A stretch of 64,000 bases of DNA from Candidatus Nitrosocosmicus franklandus (GTDB taxonomy: Archaea; Thermoproteota; Nitrososphaeria; Nitrososphaerales; Nitrososphaeraceae): positions 372,001 through 436,000 of the forward strand of contig NZ_LR216287.1 in NCBI RefSeq assembly GCF_900696045.1. Direction: 5' to 3'. How positions within the stretch are numbered: position 1 is the first letter of the stretch; each line of letters opens with the position of its first letter. Below the pieces are notes generated by a model. That model did no database searches and had not been told where the DNA came from. It was given only the letters and a program-made list of their open reading frames with translations. A program made the translations under genes and the position numbers. Of this stretch, positions 26,887-36,651 are shown one piece after another.

Positions 26887-27679
26887 GTTTGGTTAGTTGT
26901 CTCAAATCATTCATTTTAAATCTTATGAACAATGCATCGTCTTGGTACTTTTTTATCGAGATCATGTGGTTTTTAGGAATCGATCGGGTCATCTGTCCAT
27001 CCATTATGAGCTGAGTATCATGATTTACACTAACCTTAATACCATTCAATGGGGCCACGAATGAGGGAACCCTATTAACCGAGCCAATGGGAGTTACAAG
27101 GATACAATCAAGTTGTTCATGAATAATAGGTCCGTTGTTTGACAAGGCATGGCCTGTAGAGCCAGTAGGAGTGGAAATTATCATACCATCCATTTTTTGG
27201 CTTAAGGAACTATCATTCATGAACAGTGTAAAAATTGGTGTTTTGTCTAGCTCAGAACGCATCAATACAAAATCATTTAACACGGGTACGGTTGTATCAT
27301 TTCCAATCTGTGCTATTATCCTTGTTCGCTTGTCTAAAAAAAATTCTCCATTTAGTAAGGGTTCTATAATTTTGTTTATAGAGTCCTTTGAAACTTCTGA
27401 CAAAATCCCACGTGTCCCTCCCGCATTGACACATAGAACAGGAACTTCTGAAGGTAACGTTCTAAATGCTTTAATAGTAGTACCGTCTCCACCTATTGCT
27501 ATTGCAAAGTCTAATGGTTTTTCCGAAAAATATTTTGTATTGTGGATCGCGTCTTTTTTGAATTCAATGATTTCGACGCCTTTCTTGGTCAATTTGGACT
27601 TAAGTATAAATGAAACCTTTTCAGATTCTTCATTATTTCTCTTAGTAAAAAAGGCAACAGATCGAATTCTCTTGATCAA
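26873..27679 (-). CDS. nadK: NAD kinase
   Basis: Phosphorylates NAD to NADP. At 268 residues it has the catalytic GGDGT motif (IAIGGDGTTIKAF), the conserved NDFVL segment and the third motif STPTGSTGHALS. The N-terminal strand (IRSVAFFTKRNNEES) is typical of archaeal forms. It is upstream of nob1 with a 14-nt overlap. nnrD, another NAD(P) gene, is 2.7 kb away. Confidence 0.95.
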   Translation of the reverse strand: MIKRIRSVAFFTKRNNEESEKVSFILKSKLTKKGVEIIEFKKDAIHNTKYFSEKPLDFAIAIGGDGTTIKAFRTLPSEVPVLCVNAGGTRGILSEVSKDSINKIIEPLLNGEFFLDKRTRIIAQIGNDTTVPVLNDFVLMRSELDKTPIFTLFMNDSSLSQKMDGMIISTPTGSTGHALSNNGPIIHEQLDCILVTPIGSVNRVPSFVAPLNGIKVSVNHDTQLIMDGQMTRSIPKNHMISIKKYQDDALFIRFKMNDLRQLTKLGFT

Positions 27680-27966
27680 ACATTCTAAATTGATAAGTAG
27701 GGGTATATTTTGTTACTTGTTATCAATTTATAAAATTTCAATTTTGTCGATAGTAGCAGAGTCAGTAAAATCAGTAAAGCTAAATTTTGATTGTTTATGT
27801 TAAATCCATATAGATTCTAGAAAAATATATCAATGTGCCTAAAATGGCACCTGCACACCCACTGACTAGTTCTTTGATTCAATGAATTAAGATTAAATAT
27901 GGATTTTTGTTCCTAATTTAATGCAAGTTTTTTTCTTATTGACTGGTAAATCCAACCAAAATTACA

Positions 27967-27976
27967 TTTATATTAG
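27967..27976 (+). promoter_or_regulatory. TATA-like element of tRNA-Ile
   Basis: TTTATATTA lies about 35 nt before the mature 5' end, the usual distance for an archaeal tRNA promoter. The 327 bp between nadK and the tRNA hold nothing else that I recognise. Confidence 0.4.
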
Positions 27977-28006
27977 AAAAATAGGACCTTAAAGAATTAA
28001 CAAATA

Positions 28007-28080
28007 GGGCCGATAGCTCAGCTTGGTGGAGCGTTCGACTGATAATCGAAAGGCCGAGGGTTCAAATCCCTTTCGGCCCA
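28007..28080 (+). tRNA. tRNA-Ile (GAT)
   Basis: Acceptor GGGCCGA/TCGGCCC, anticodon stem TTCGA/TCGAA with loop CTGATAA (anticodon GAT), T loop TTCAAAT, discriminator A. No intron and no encoded CCA. Confidence 0.96.
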
Positions 28081-28318
28081 TTGCATTATCTTAAATTAGG
28101 CGAAGTAACTGAAACTAATTGCAAGGAAACTCCGGTTACAAATCTCTCTTACCTTACAGGTACGCATACATTTGATACAAATCCCAAATTTGTCTGTAAT
28201 ATTTACCTAGATAGGTTGTTTTCGTTGTGTGTTAGCCAGCGAGATTAAATAAATAAACCCAAATAACTCAATCTGATGTGCAACAGTCACAATTTCGGTC
28301 CTTCCAAATTTGCGGCAC

Positions 28319-28603
28319 TTATCCAAAGCCATTACAACATTCTCGATCTAAATTGAAAGAAAGATAATTTTTGTTAACATTTTCCCTTATCCCAATCGAC
28401 TGCGTAACTTGATCATACTGTTCAGAGACACCTTTATATGAGTAACAGTGGTTGTGATCATACCAACCATCCTTGCAACCCTGTATCTTAGCTGAGGATT
28501 TTTTAGTTTCGTCTGCACAGTAATGACTGGCCGCGTGGGCATTTTGGACAAGTAGAACGGGTGTCAAAGCCATTGAAGCAACTGCAATTGTAATAATCGG
28601 CAC
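28319..28603 (-). CDS. Small secreted Cys-containing protein, 94 residues
   Basis: A signal peptide (hydrophobic residues 1-20, cleavage probably after QNAHA) precedes a short mature domain with five Cys (HYCADE, IQGCKDGWYDHNHCY, RECCNGF), so it is likely disulfide-bonded outside the cell. GTG 28603 is the only conventional start. Related small secreted proteins are common in soil Thaumarchaeota, but I cannot name a function. Confidence 0.65.
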   Translation of the reverse strand: MPIITIAVASMALTPVLLVQNAHAASHYCADETKKSSAKIQGCKDGWYDHNHCYSYKGVSEQYDQVTQSIGIRENVNKNYLSFNLDRECCNGFG

Positions 28604-29641
28604 CCTCAGAATTATTCATCACACGCTTTGTTGTTAAATATATAAAAATATTTAATTCTCTTAGTATCAATCATCCAATTATTCTCATTTCATTTTTGTG
28701 ATAACATTAACTCATTAATGATCAATTCGGTTATAGACGGTATGTAATATATAGTTAGAGTGAATGGATTCCTTGCTGATTCTAATTCAATAATTCAATA
28801 CAATGATTTACAGCCGAATAATTATTCTATTTGAGAGGTAAACCTAAAATACTTCAAGTTGAAAAGCTCCCTGCATAAAAACTATTACCTCCTGTTAATT
28901 TATGCAGGCTTGTGTAAAATGATTAATGATTATCGCTGCCACATTTCTACATACTGATGCAAAGTCATCTGAATGCTCTATCATATGGAAACATATAATT
29001 TACAAAAGCAAATCATCAAATTAGCAATTAAGAGGATTACCATAAATTGCAACAAGATTTAGACAAAATATATAAATAAATCTTATTCAAATGCATCCTT
29101 TACCTAAAGAGGGTGGATCCGAAAATAACCCAATTTTTACAAGTACAAACAACTAATCTAGGATTAATCCCGCATAATGTCCTATAATCGTAAAATCATA
29201 TAAGGAAGAAACATACTATGATAACCTTAACTCTTAATATCCTCCTTGAAGTAATCAAAAACAAATGATTATGAAATTATATCAAATCGTATCAAAAAAG
29301 TAGGTAATCTAACTTTTCTGATGATTTTAAAAGTCTCTTTTTAACTAGTGTACAATTGCTTTGAGAGAAACCATCTTTGAATCAACGTATTATCAATGAC
29401 TTGGCTTCACAAAGTTTCCCAGAAATTTGGAGCTTGATCAAATATGAAATTATATGCTAATTTATAGCATAAAAAAATAGTGGATTGATTAATATAGTTA
29501 CCAAATTGCTTATAAGATCTTTATCTAAGAAAAAAATCCAAAGCTACAGGAGGCAGAATCAAGGAACTCGTTATATTCCATGAGGTTGAAACCAAGTTTT
29601 TTATTGATTATGATGTTTGTTATAGTGATATATTTCATAGT
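28604..29641. other. 1-kb gene-poor AT-rich stretch left of the IS element
   Basis: No supported gene. The only reading frames are very short (for example one beginning MHPLPKEGG at about 29091) and no tRNA or strong hairpin is seen. It may be decayed sequence associated with the IS insertion. Confidence 0.5.
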
Positions 29642-30324
29642 TTAAAAACGGCTCTGTTCAGTTAACAGGTTTTAATTCCTTGTTGTGATAGTCGACAAAC
29701 AGGTTCAACCAGTTTTTTACGTGTTTTAGTTTGCAGTTCTTTAGCCTGCAGGGAAAGTAATCATCGAAACTTTCAGTTCTGTCCTTGATATACTGCATTG
29801 TTCTTTCAATCAAGTTTTTTTCATAGGAGGAATGGAGATGGTGTTCTAATTTAAGGAATTGACAAGCCATGGGATACCAAGTACCACCATCTGTTGAAAC
29901 TGGATGCTTTCCATAGTCTCTGACTATGTTTGACAGAAACCGTTCCGCAACAAACATGTTTCTCTCCTTAGAAATGGATAGTGAGAGAATTTCCTTACTT
30001 TTCGCATCTATTGCAACCCATAACCACGTGTATTCTGAACCAACCTTAAGCAATGTTTCATCTACAATGAATTCACATATCCTTCTTTGTTTTGTCTTGA
30101 TAATCTTAGGTTGGTACTTTTGAATCCAGTTCCAGATAGTGACATGATTTCGTTTGATACAGTATGATAATCTTTCAGATGTTTTCCTAAGAGAAAGACC
30201 TGAAAAGTACAAATGTAAGCCATAATACACATATTTTGAAGGTGTTCTGTTTCTAGTATTCATAAAAGAGATAGGACATCTTCAAGCTATAGACTTGACG
30301 CTAAATGAACAGAGCCTTAAAAAC
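29642..30324. mobile_element. IS6-family insertion sequence with intact ends and 8-bp target duplication
   Basis: The 667-bp element spans 29650-30316. Terminal inverted repeats GGCTCTGTTCA (29650-29660) and TGAACAGAGCC (30306-30316) match exactly over 11 bp and start like IS6/IS26 ends. The flanking direct repeats TTAAAAAC (29642-29649 and 30317-30324) are identical, giving the 8-bp duplication typical of IS6. It encodes one transposase on the minus strand. Perfect ends and duplication indicate a recent insertion. It lies about 85 bp before the histidine kinase start. Confidence 0.95.
29658..30263 (-). CDS. IS6-family DDE transposase
   Basis: 201 residues, close to the IS6 norm. An N-terminal HTH region (LSLRKTSERLSYCIKRNHVT) precedes the DDE domain: first Asp in CEFIVDETLLK, second in VSTDGGTWYP, Glu in NLIERTMQYIKDRT. 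It starts at ATG 30263 and ends 8 nt inside the left terminal repeat. No frameshift is seen, so it is probably active. Confidence 0.94.
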   Translation of the reverse strand: MNTRNRTPSKYVYYGLHLYFSGLSLRKTSERLSYCIKRNHVTIWNWIQKYQPKIIKTKQRRICEFIVDETLLKVGSEYTWLWVAIDAKSKEILSLSISKERNMFVAERFLSNIVRDYGKHPVSTDGGTWYPMACQFLKLEHHLHSSYEKNLIERTMQYIKDRTESFDDYFPCRLKNCKLKHVKNWLNLFVDYHNKELKPVN

Positions 30325-30407
30325 AATTATATTTCTTTTATAGTAATCTATTTAATATTTCGAGTATTATGAGAATTTGATATATAACGAAAGTCGCGAC
30401 AAGTATT

Positions 30408-32306
30408 TTGATTTTACTAATACCACTAATAATAGGTTCACTAATCTTTACTTCAATTGTATCATTGCAGAATTTTGCTGGAATTAGAACGAAATTTCTT
30501 GATATGTTTGAAGTTTCGGGATTGCAATTAGCAGAAAAACTATCAGACGAGATCCGCAAGGTAAAATCAGAGCTCCACCACCTATCTACGAACCCTATAC
30601 TTCATAATATAAGTATTTCAAAAAGCTTCAAGTCACAGATTTTAGAAGATTCTTTCAGCCAAAGTGATCCAAAATATGCAAATATCGCAGTGTATGACAT
30701 TGGCGGAAAATTAGTAATCGATACGGCCAATTCCAACACTAATGAAAGTTTTTCTGATGAGGAATTTTTTGAAAGAGCATTAGAGGGTCATTTTTTCTTT
30801 TATAGTATTCCCACACAATCGTTATCGAATCAAAGTCACTTCCACTTTTCAGGGCCTATTTATAACACAAATAGAACAGTTATTGGAGTTTTAGAAATTG
30901 AAGTGCCTGTTACCCTCATTGACAGTCTCTTGAACGAGAGTTTATTTTATAGTAACAAGTATAATAAAACCTTCAGGTTTGATGTCAAGTTGTTACACAA
31001 CAACAGTATTTTTTATCATTCTAAAAGTTCTGAAGATCAACATATTGATGATCTTGGCATTATTTTAGAACAACTCAATACACTTGAGGATGGACTACAT
31101 GTAATAGGAGATACTATGATGATTTCAATTCCACTATCCTTAGATGAGTATGGATTTGATGCAATCGGAAACTGGACTCTGGTTCTTGAAGGAGATCTAT
31201 CTACTATAATGAACGATTATAACAAAACGGTAAGTGATTTTCTAATTTCGTCTGCAGTAATCATTATTATTACTATATTCGTTACCGTTTTTTCAGTAAG
31301 AAAAATAACAGATCCGGTTACACAATTAAAAAATTCAGCTTTGGAATTAAGTAAAAATAATTTTGAAAAGGAAATCATGGTAGAGGGTTCAAGTGAGGTT
31401 AAGGATCTTTCGATCGCCCTTGAGGTCATGAGAAGAAATATCATAAACTCGAGGAAGAACCTAATTAACAAGGTTAAGGAAAGAACAAGAGATTTGGAAC
31501 ATGCTATTGAAGAATTGAGATCTAAAGAAGCTCTGCTAAAAAACATCAACATAGAGCTAAGAAAGTCTACGCGTGCTAAAGAAGAATTCCTTTCTATGGT
31601 AAGTCATGAGCTAAAAACCCCCATTACACCAATGAAACTGTATGTTGAAATGATCCTTAAGGAAAATAAATCGAACAAGATATCCGACTTTCAATTAAAG
31701 GGCCTTAACATAGTATACAAGAACATTATTAAACTTGAGGCAATCGTTAACGATATTTTTACTGTATACAAGATGGAATCAGACAATTTTACTCTAAATA
31801 AAGAAGTTGTTAGTGTAGCAGAGTTGGTAGAAACAAATGTATCTGCATTAAGACCATTAATGAGAGACAAGGGAATTAAATTAAATGTAAATGTCGCCAC
31901 CGATTCAAGTATTTATTGTGATCCAAATAGAATAAGCCAAGTATTTTTTAATTTGGTAAACAATGCAGTGGATCATGTTCCAGATAAAAATGGAAGAATT
32001 ACAATAAGTGTCGAGAAACTAAGTGAAATTGAAGTATCTAATTCCATGTCACAGGAACACAACGATGTAAAAGCTAAAATACTATTTACCATAGAGGATA
32101 ATGGCATAGGCATCAAGGAAGAAAATGTTGCAAATCTTTTTAAGAAATTTTACCAAATAGATACCGGACTCCGGAGAAAATATGGCGGTACCGGACTGGG
32201 TCTAGCAATTTCTAAAGGTATTATTGAATCCCATGGCGGATCAATATGGTTAGACTCAACTTACAAAGGCGGTGCTCGTTTTAGATTTAAATTAGATGCT
32301 TTATGA
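30408..32306 (+). CDS. Membrane sensor histidine kinase
   Basis: The 632-residue protein has an N-terminal transmembrane segment, an extracytoplasmic Cache-like sensor domain (about 25-270) and a second membrane segment (about 280-300). A HAMP domain (KITDPVTQLKNSALELS), a coiled coil and the kinase core follow. The H box is FLSMVSHELKTPITPM, the N box VFFNLVNNAVDH, and the G boxes EDNGIGIKEENV and GGTGLGLAISKG. There is no receiver domain, so a separate response regulator is needed; none is adjacent. Start TTG 30408 sits about 26 nt after GATATATAAC, suggesting leaderless translation. An IS6 element sits directly upstream. Confidence 0.92.
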   Translation: MILLIPLIIGSLIFTSIVSLQNFAGIRTKFLDMFEVSGLQLAEKLSDEIRKVKSELHHLSTNPILHNISISKSFKSQILEDSFSQSDPKYANIAVYDIGGKLVIDTANSNTNESFSDEEFFERALEGHFFFYSIPTQSLSNQSHFHFSGPIYNTNRTVIGVLEIEVPVTLIDSLLNESLFYSNKYNKTFRFDVKLLHNNSIFYHSKSSEDQHIDDLGIILEQLNTLEDGLHVIGDTMMISIPLSLDEYGFDAIGNWTLVLEGDLSTIMNDYNKTVSDFLISSAVIIIITIFVTVFSVRKITDPVTQLKNSALELSKNNFEKEIMVEGSSEVKDLSIALEVMRRNIINSRKNLINKVKERTRDLEHAIEELRSKEALLKNINIELRKSTRAKEEFLSMVSHELKTPITPMKLYVEMILKENKSNKISDFQLKGLNIVYKNIIKLEAIVNDIFTVYKMESDNFTLNKEVVSVAELVETNVSALRPLMRDKGIKLNVNVATDSSIYCDPNRISQVFFNLVNNAVDHVPDKNGRITISVEKLSEIEVSNSMSQEHNDVKAKILFTIEDNGIGIKEENVANLFKKFYQIDTGLRRKYGGTGLGLAISKGIIESHGGSIWLDSTYKGGARFRFKLDAL

Positions 32307-32904
32307 TCTCACTGGACATTTATAATTAAAAATTCCATTGTTTGATACGTTGGTTCACAGGGATCAGATTTATATCCTGAAAAATAAAAGGGGATTTAAA
32401 AAGGATTTTATAGTTTACACATATGAAAAACAAAACGATCAATAATAGTTGCCGAGCGTTACTGTATGAAATTGAAGACAGCTAGTATATTCTAACTATA
32501 TCTAATATGACAAAATCGAAATCCACCGAATCTAATGTACTCAAAGAATTAAAGATGGAAAGGTTTAGAAATAATAGCATAAACATTCCACTGTCTTTCG
32601 TAAAATCAAAGGTAGCAGGCTATTATTGCGATTAGAATTTATGTAATAAATTCAAAGCTTGTTTACAGATCAAAAGGCCACCAAGGTATCAAAAATTTGT
32701 ATCTAGAAACCCCAGCAGCTTGATTATTCGTAGAAAGATCATGATTTCCTTTTCAGGACTCAATACTTAAATTCCAACTAGAAGGTCAAAAAAGGTTGTT
32801 TATGGTGGTAACATTCCTCAATATATTTGAAAAATGATAAAACAGTTACATTAAATAGCATCAACGAAAAAGGATAGCTGAAGTACACAGAATGAAAGTT
32901 GTAC
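32307..32904. other. Intergenic stretch between histidine kinase and DsbA-like gene
   Basis: No convincing gene. A 42-residue frame at 32507-32635 (starts MTKSKSTESNVLKEL, ends GYYCD) could be a mini-gene or the remnant of a longer one; nothing supports it beyond being open. Confidence 0.4.
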
Positions 32905-33660
32905 CTACAGAGTGTTATTCAGTAGCTGACCTATTACATCGTCAAATACTTCTATTGGTTGTGCACCTTCTATTGCCGCGATTCTAGTCGAATTCTCCTT
33001 CATAATTAGAAAAGTTGGAGTGCTAGTTAATCCCAAATTCTTTGCAAAAATATCATTTTCTACAACGATCGAATTATACTTATGGGACTGTAAACAATCC
33101 GCAAATTCAGAAACATTTGGAATGTTTATATTTCTTGCAAAATCAATCAAACTTTCCTGTGTAACCCATCCAGTATTTTCTCCTCTTGAATTTCTATAAA
33201 CTTCATCATGATACTCCCAGTATTTGTCCTGCTCAGCAGCACAGTATGACGCTTCGGCCCCAAGAGTAGAGAGTTTATCCGCAGGTAAATCGTTAATTAC
33301 AAAATCTTTAAAACCAAACCTTACAATGCCCGGATCTACATACTTTGAGATTAAATCAGCTTTAGTCTCCTGATTGAACCTAGCACAAAACGGACATTGA
33401 TAATCTCCGAATTCAATTATGTCTATTGGGGCATCCCCATTACCAATTGCTGCTGCACCAGGTACGATTGGGTTTGTCAAATTAGAAATCAATTGTTGAA
33501 TATCTTCGGGGTTTGATGATGATGAATTATTATTACCTCCAAAATTTGAAAAGGCTGTTATCGAACCACCTATTAATAGTGCACCAAACAAAACTGCCAT
33601 TATCACAACCTTACGAACGTTAGTTTTATTACCTCGTGGTTTTCTGTTTCTATGTTTCAA
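32905..33660 (-). CDS. DsbA-like membrane-anchored thiol-disulfide oxidoreductase
   Basis: The 251-residue protein has a basic N-terminus and one transmembrane segment (about 17-40), then a thioredoxin-fold DsbA domain. The active site is CPFC in FGDYQCPFCARF, and the cis-Pro loop is in GLTSTPTFLI. This N-in anchored form would form or reshuffle disulfides outside the membrane. Possible substrates include the Cys-containing secreted protein at 28.3 kb, but this is inference. Confidence 0.92.
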   Translation of the reverse strand: MKHRNRKPRGNKTNVRKVVIMAVLFGALLIGGSITAFSNFGGNNNSSSSNPEDIQQLISNLTNPIVPGAAAIGNGDAPIDIIEFGDYQCPFCARFNQETKADLISKYVDPGIVRFGFKDFVINDLPADKLSTLGAEASYCAAEQDKYWEYHDEVYRNSRGENTGWVTQESLIDFARNINIPNVSEFADCLQSHKYNSIVVENDIFAKNLGLTSTPTFLIMKENSTRIAAIEGAQPIEVFDDVIGQLLNNTL

Positions 33661-33761
33661 CTTTTAACAATAAAGAAAAGGTCAATCCATTATTTAAAAT
33701 AAATATATGTTGAACATGACAAGACTCGATAACAATTTTATTAATAAGGTATGATTGTGTT

Positions 33762-34181
33762 TTATTTTAATTTTGAACGGATCAAACTAAGTGCGTTCTC
33801 TGCATTGTCCCTTTTGGGCAATTGGACAAAAAAGACGTTATTCCCAAATGATTTATGTGGAACGATTCCGAGCATTCCAGAAGCTGCGAGGGCTTCAAAA
33901 AAATCAATAGATTCGTTTGCATAAAGTAGAAAGTCAAACTTAAGGTCGGTGTTCAAAAAGTTAACATTAAGATTTACAAATACATGACAACCATCATCGT
34001 AAATATTCAAATTTGTATCGATTAAATTCGGTTTGCCGTAAGAATTTCGCATTATGGATTCGAATTGCTCTGGTTGAACTAATAAGCAAGGAACTTTATG
34101 ATTATGATATTCAATAAAATCGTAACCTAACTTGTGAACATTTGCCATAAAATCCTCAAGGGTATGCAATTCTCGGTCCAA
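33762..34181 (-). CDS. Hypothetical protein, 139 residues
   Basis: A soluble acidic protein with strands (KVPCLLVQPEQFE, CHVFVNLNVNFL, LKFDFLLYANE) and a C-terminal helix. I do not recognise a family. It lies 78 nt downstream of the ATPase gene on the same strand and may share its transcript. Confidence 0.6.
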   Translation of the reverse strand: MDRELHTLEDFMANVHKLGYDFIEYHNHKVPCLLVQPEQFESIMRNSYGKPNLIDTNLNIYDDGCHVFVNLNVNFLNTDLKFDFLLYANESIDFFEALAASGMLGIVPHKSFGNNVFFVQLPKRDNAENALSLIRSKLK

Positions 34182-34259
34182 TTATTTAAGTAAATGAAAT
34201 CATTTATCTCTTATTAATATTTAGTCTATCTACAAATAAAAAATTGCCTAGATATAAGA

Positions 34260-35888
34260 CTAGCAAATCTGGATAGATTTGGCTAGCAACATTGCCTTCT
34301 GTGGGTCCTCTGAACCGATTTCGTCACTATCATATTTTTTGCTAAAATAAAGCAAATCTGCAAGTTTCCATTTATCAATAGTTACTAATGTTGTTCCATT
34401 CTTCTTGATCGTAGTCATATTTGTAGTCAAGATAACTAGTTTGTCAACCGCGGAATTTCTTTTAGTACTTTTGAGGATCTTATCAAAATTCTTATTTTTA
34501 TCAAAATCCATGGCGATTGATATTCCGACCTTCTTTCCCATTTGGTCATTATAAGCAGCATCAAGAAATTCTCCGTCAATAACATCATCATACCTCTTGA
34601 CTGTCCCAAGCTGTTCAAAATAGTTAATAAGATTTCTAACCGCATTACGTACGTTGGTTTCTACCAAGTTCCTATCAATAGATATTTTTCTCATCTTCAA
34701 GAAATCCGAAATGGGAATGTCCATAATACTTCCCCTCAGCCTAAGTCCTGGGTACACTTTTTTTATAGTTTCTTCTATAGACTGTTCATCAATAGTATGA
34801 GAGTTTTTCTCAGATGCTTCCTCAAATGCATGATACAGTACGTTTAGAATAGATCTAATGTTTCTAAAATCAGGAAATTCATCATAAATAATTCGAACCT
34901 TTGCAGACAAATCCTTCTTTTCTGAGTTGGTAATATTGCCATTATAGTGTAACACATACTGTAAAACTATATCATTAACTTCGTCGTATGAATTGGAACC
35001 AGCCAAATCGATTTTGTAATTAGCTTTTTCTAAACGATCAAATAAAGACGGACTCGTTCTAGAAATCTCCGTGTAATACGAAGGAGTTGTCACAACCATT
35101 AGTATAGAATATGGAATATGTGAATTTATCAAACCTTTTAGGTACTCTAATGAGGTAGAATTAGTATCAAATTCATCTATCTGAAATATCGTTATTTTAT
35201 TAAATAATTTATAATTTATTTTAGCGATATTGGATAATACCATCGTAAGATTCTCAAAGGTTTTGAGATCTGAATAGTTAAGAGTACTTGTTTTGAAAAT
35301 CTCGGTAATCAAGCTAATTTCTATTTTGGTAAAATCGTTGGACATGAGTTCAAATAGATGTTCATATGACAGATTCATTTTCCTTTGTATGATCTGTTCT
35401 AATTTTTCAGTTATTGTATTTCCACTCAGTGAATCCATGATTCCGTATCTTATTATTTTTTTCACCAACTTAGGATTTTGAGAAAATTTATCCTTTAGAT
35501 AATCAACAAATTTGGCTTTTACGGCGGCGTAATAATCTTTACCAAATCCCGATACTATAGAATGAAAAAAATTGTCGATTTCTCTTGGTTGTACCTGTGT
35601 CAAGTCAACATATGATATAACGGATTTGTCATCAAATTCCTTTAAAGTTTTCGTATGTAAGGTTAAGTGTGTTTTGCCAGAGCCCACATCTTGTATTATA
35701 GTTATAATTTTAAACAAATCGTCATCATAAATTTTCTCGTTGCCCAACTTTCCGTATAAATCATCGACACATGCCTTTATTGAGTTCAGGGCAGCAATAT
35801 GTCGTTTCCCTCCCAGTATATTCGAATTATAAACTGTTGGTGTTGGGCTACTTGGAAAAGGATTTACACTCAGATTATAAGGAGCCAT
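34260..35888 (-). CDS. Uncharacterised P-loop (AAA-like) ATPase
   Basis: About 542 residues. An N-terminal NPFPSSP...GGKRHI segment leads to Walker A DVGSGKTHL. Walker B is FQIDEFD, a sensor-1-like strand LMVVTTPSYY follows, and SLFDRLEKA could supply an arginine finger. This resembles ORC/Cdc6-like or ExeA-like STAND ATPases. The C-terminal 110 residues (GKKVGISIAMDF, KLVILTT, VTIDKWKLADLLYF) look like a separate alpha/beta domain, perhaps a restriction-endonuclease fold without a clear ExK. ATG 35888 overlaps the stop of the upstream gene (TAATG), so the two are translationally coupled. The function is unknown. Confidence 0.75.
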   Translation of the reverse strand: MAPYNLSVNPFPSSPTPTVYNSNILGGKRHIAALNSIKACVDDLYGKLGNEKIYDDDLFKIITIIQDVGSGKTHLTLHTKTLKEFDDKSVISYVDLTQVQPREIDNFFHSIVSGFGKDYYAAVKAKFVDYLKDKFSQNPKLVKKIIRYGIMDSLSGNTITEKLEQIIQRKMNLSYEHLFELMSNDFTKIEISLITEIFKTSTLNYSDLKTFENLTMVLSNIAKINYKLFNKITIFQIDEFDTNSTSLEYLKGLINSHIPYSILMVVTTPSYYTEISRTSPSLFDRLEKANYKIDLAGSNSYDEVNDIVLQYVLHYNGNITNSEKKDLSAKVRIIYDEFPDFRNIRSILNVLYHAFEEASEKNSHTIDEQSIEETIKKVYPGLRLRGSIMDIPISDFLKMRKISIDRNLVETNVRNAVRNLINYFEQLGTVKRYDDVIDGEFLDAAYNDQMGKKVGISIAMDFDKNKNFDKILKSTKRNSAVDKLVILTTNMTTIKKNGTTLVTIDKWKLADLLYFSKKYDSDEIGSEDPQKAMLLAKSIQIC

Positions 35889-36547
35889 TAAATACACCTC
35901 ACAAAACCATGAATAATCCCTCTTAATACCACTCCTTCATACCCTCCAGATGAGAGCTCGTAATTTTCGGGATATGATTCTACTAGAGCAGATACCAATG
36001 AATAAAACTCTGTTCCCGTTATACCGATTCTACTGCATAATTCATCCTTTATAGAAGACAGCTCCAACCAGCCTATGGATGAGGATTTTTTTGAGACAAG
36101 GGAATCAAACTGTTCCTTAAAACTATCTAATGTAATGTTACTCCTGCCGCCATCAATACCTGAAGGGTTCTCAATGCTTAATTGGTTAATTTTTTCTTCT
36201 ATTCTAACAAATGAACTTTTAACTTCCGACAATTCGCAGTCTATTTTTTCAACGTATTTGAATATACTATCTGAATAATTATTCAGTTTGTTTTGAATTC
36301 CAATAATCGATTCATATAGATATCTAAACTTTATGTCCGATGACAGCAAGTATTCGAGGTAAAATTTTTTGCCCCAACAATAAATATAAGTTCCCTTTTT
36401 AGAAACACAGATTTTGTCCTGCAACACTAATTGTTCCAAATCTTGTTCAAAAGATTCGGTAGCGAATTTTTTCTTTAATTCGGATTTTTTAACTCCAACT
36501 GATCCAAAAGAATTAATATCTTCATAAATTATATCTATGTTGGACAT
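35888..36547 (-). CDS. Winged-helix/coiled-coil partner of the ATPase
   Basis: About 219 residues. The N-terminal 55 look like a winged helix (VGVKKSELKKKFATESFEQDL, LVLQDKICV). A central heptad-rich stretch (LSEVKSSFVRIEEKINQL) predicts a coiled coil, and a C-terminal helical domain resembles a second winged helix. ATG 36547 is preferred; TTG 36556 is possible. It overlaps the ATPase start by one nucleotide (TAATG). The pair looks like a DNA-binding adaptor with an ATPase motor. No known family is recognised. Confidence 0.65.
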   Translation of the reverse strand: MSNIDIIYEDINSFGSVGVKKSELKKKFATESFEQDLEQLVLQDKICVSKKGTYIYCWGKKFYLEYLLSSDIKFRYLYESIIGIQNKLNNYSDSIFKYVEKIDCELSEVKSSFVRIEEKINQLSIENPSGIDGGRSNITLDSFKEQFDSLVSKKSSSIGWLELSSIKDELCSRIGITGTEFYSLVSALVESYPENYELSSGGYEGVVLRGIIHGFVRCI

Positions 36548-36651
36548 ATACTCCAAAGTATTAAAAAAAGTTAAAAAAAAGATAGTGAAATAAAAGTAAT
36601 GTTGTTGTAAAAAAAAATAAACAATTATAAGAATAGTTGGTCTACAATGAA

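Noticed and set aside
28081-28248. TTG-started frame of about 55 codons right after tRNA-Ile
   Set aside because: It begins at the tRNA 3' end, has no motif or start signal, and is probably chance.
29091-29156. 21-codon frame MHPLPKEGG
   Set aside because: Too short and without support.
32507-32635. 42-residue frame as a firm gene
   Set aside because: No motif, no clear promoter; mentioned only in the intergenic entry.
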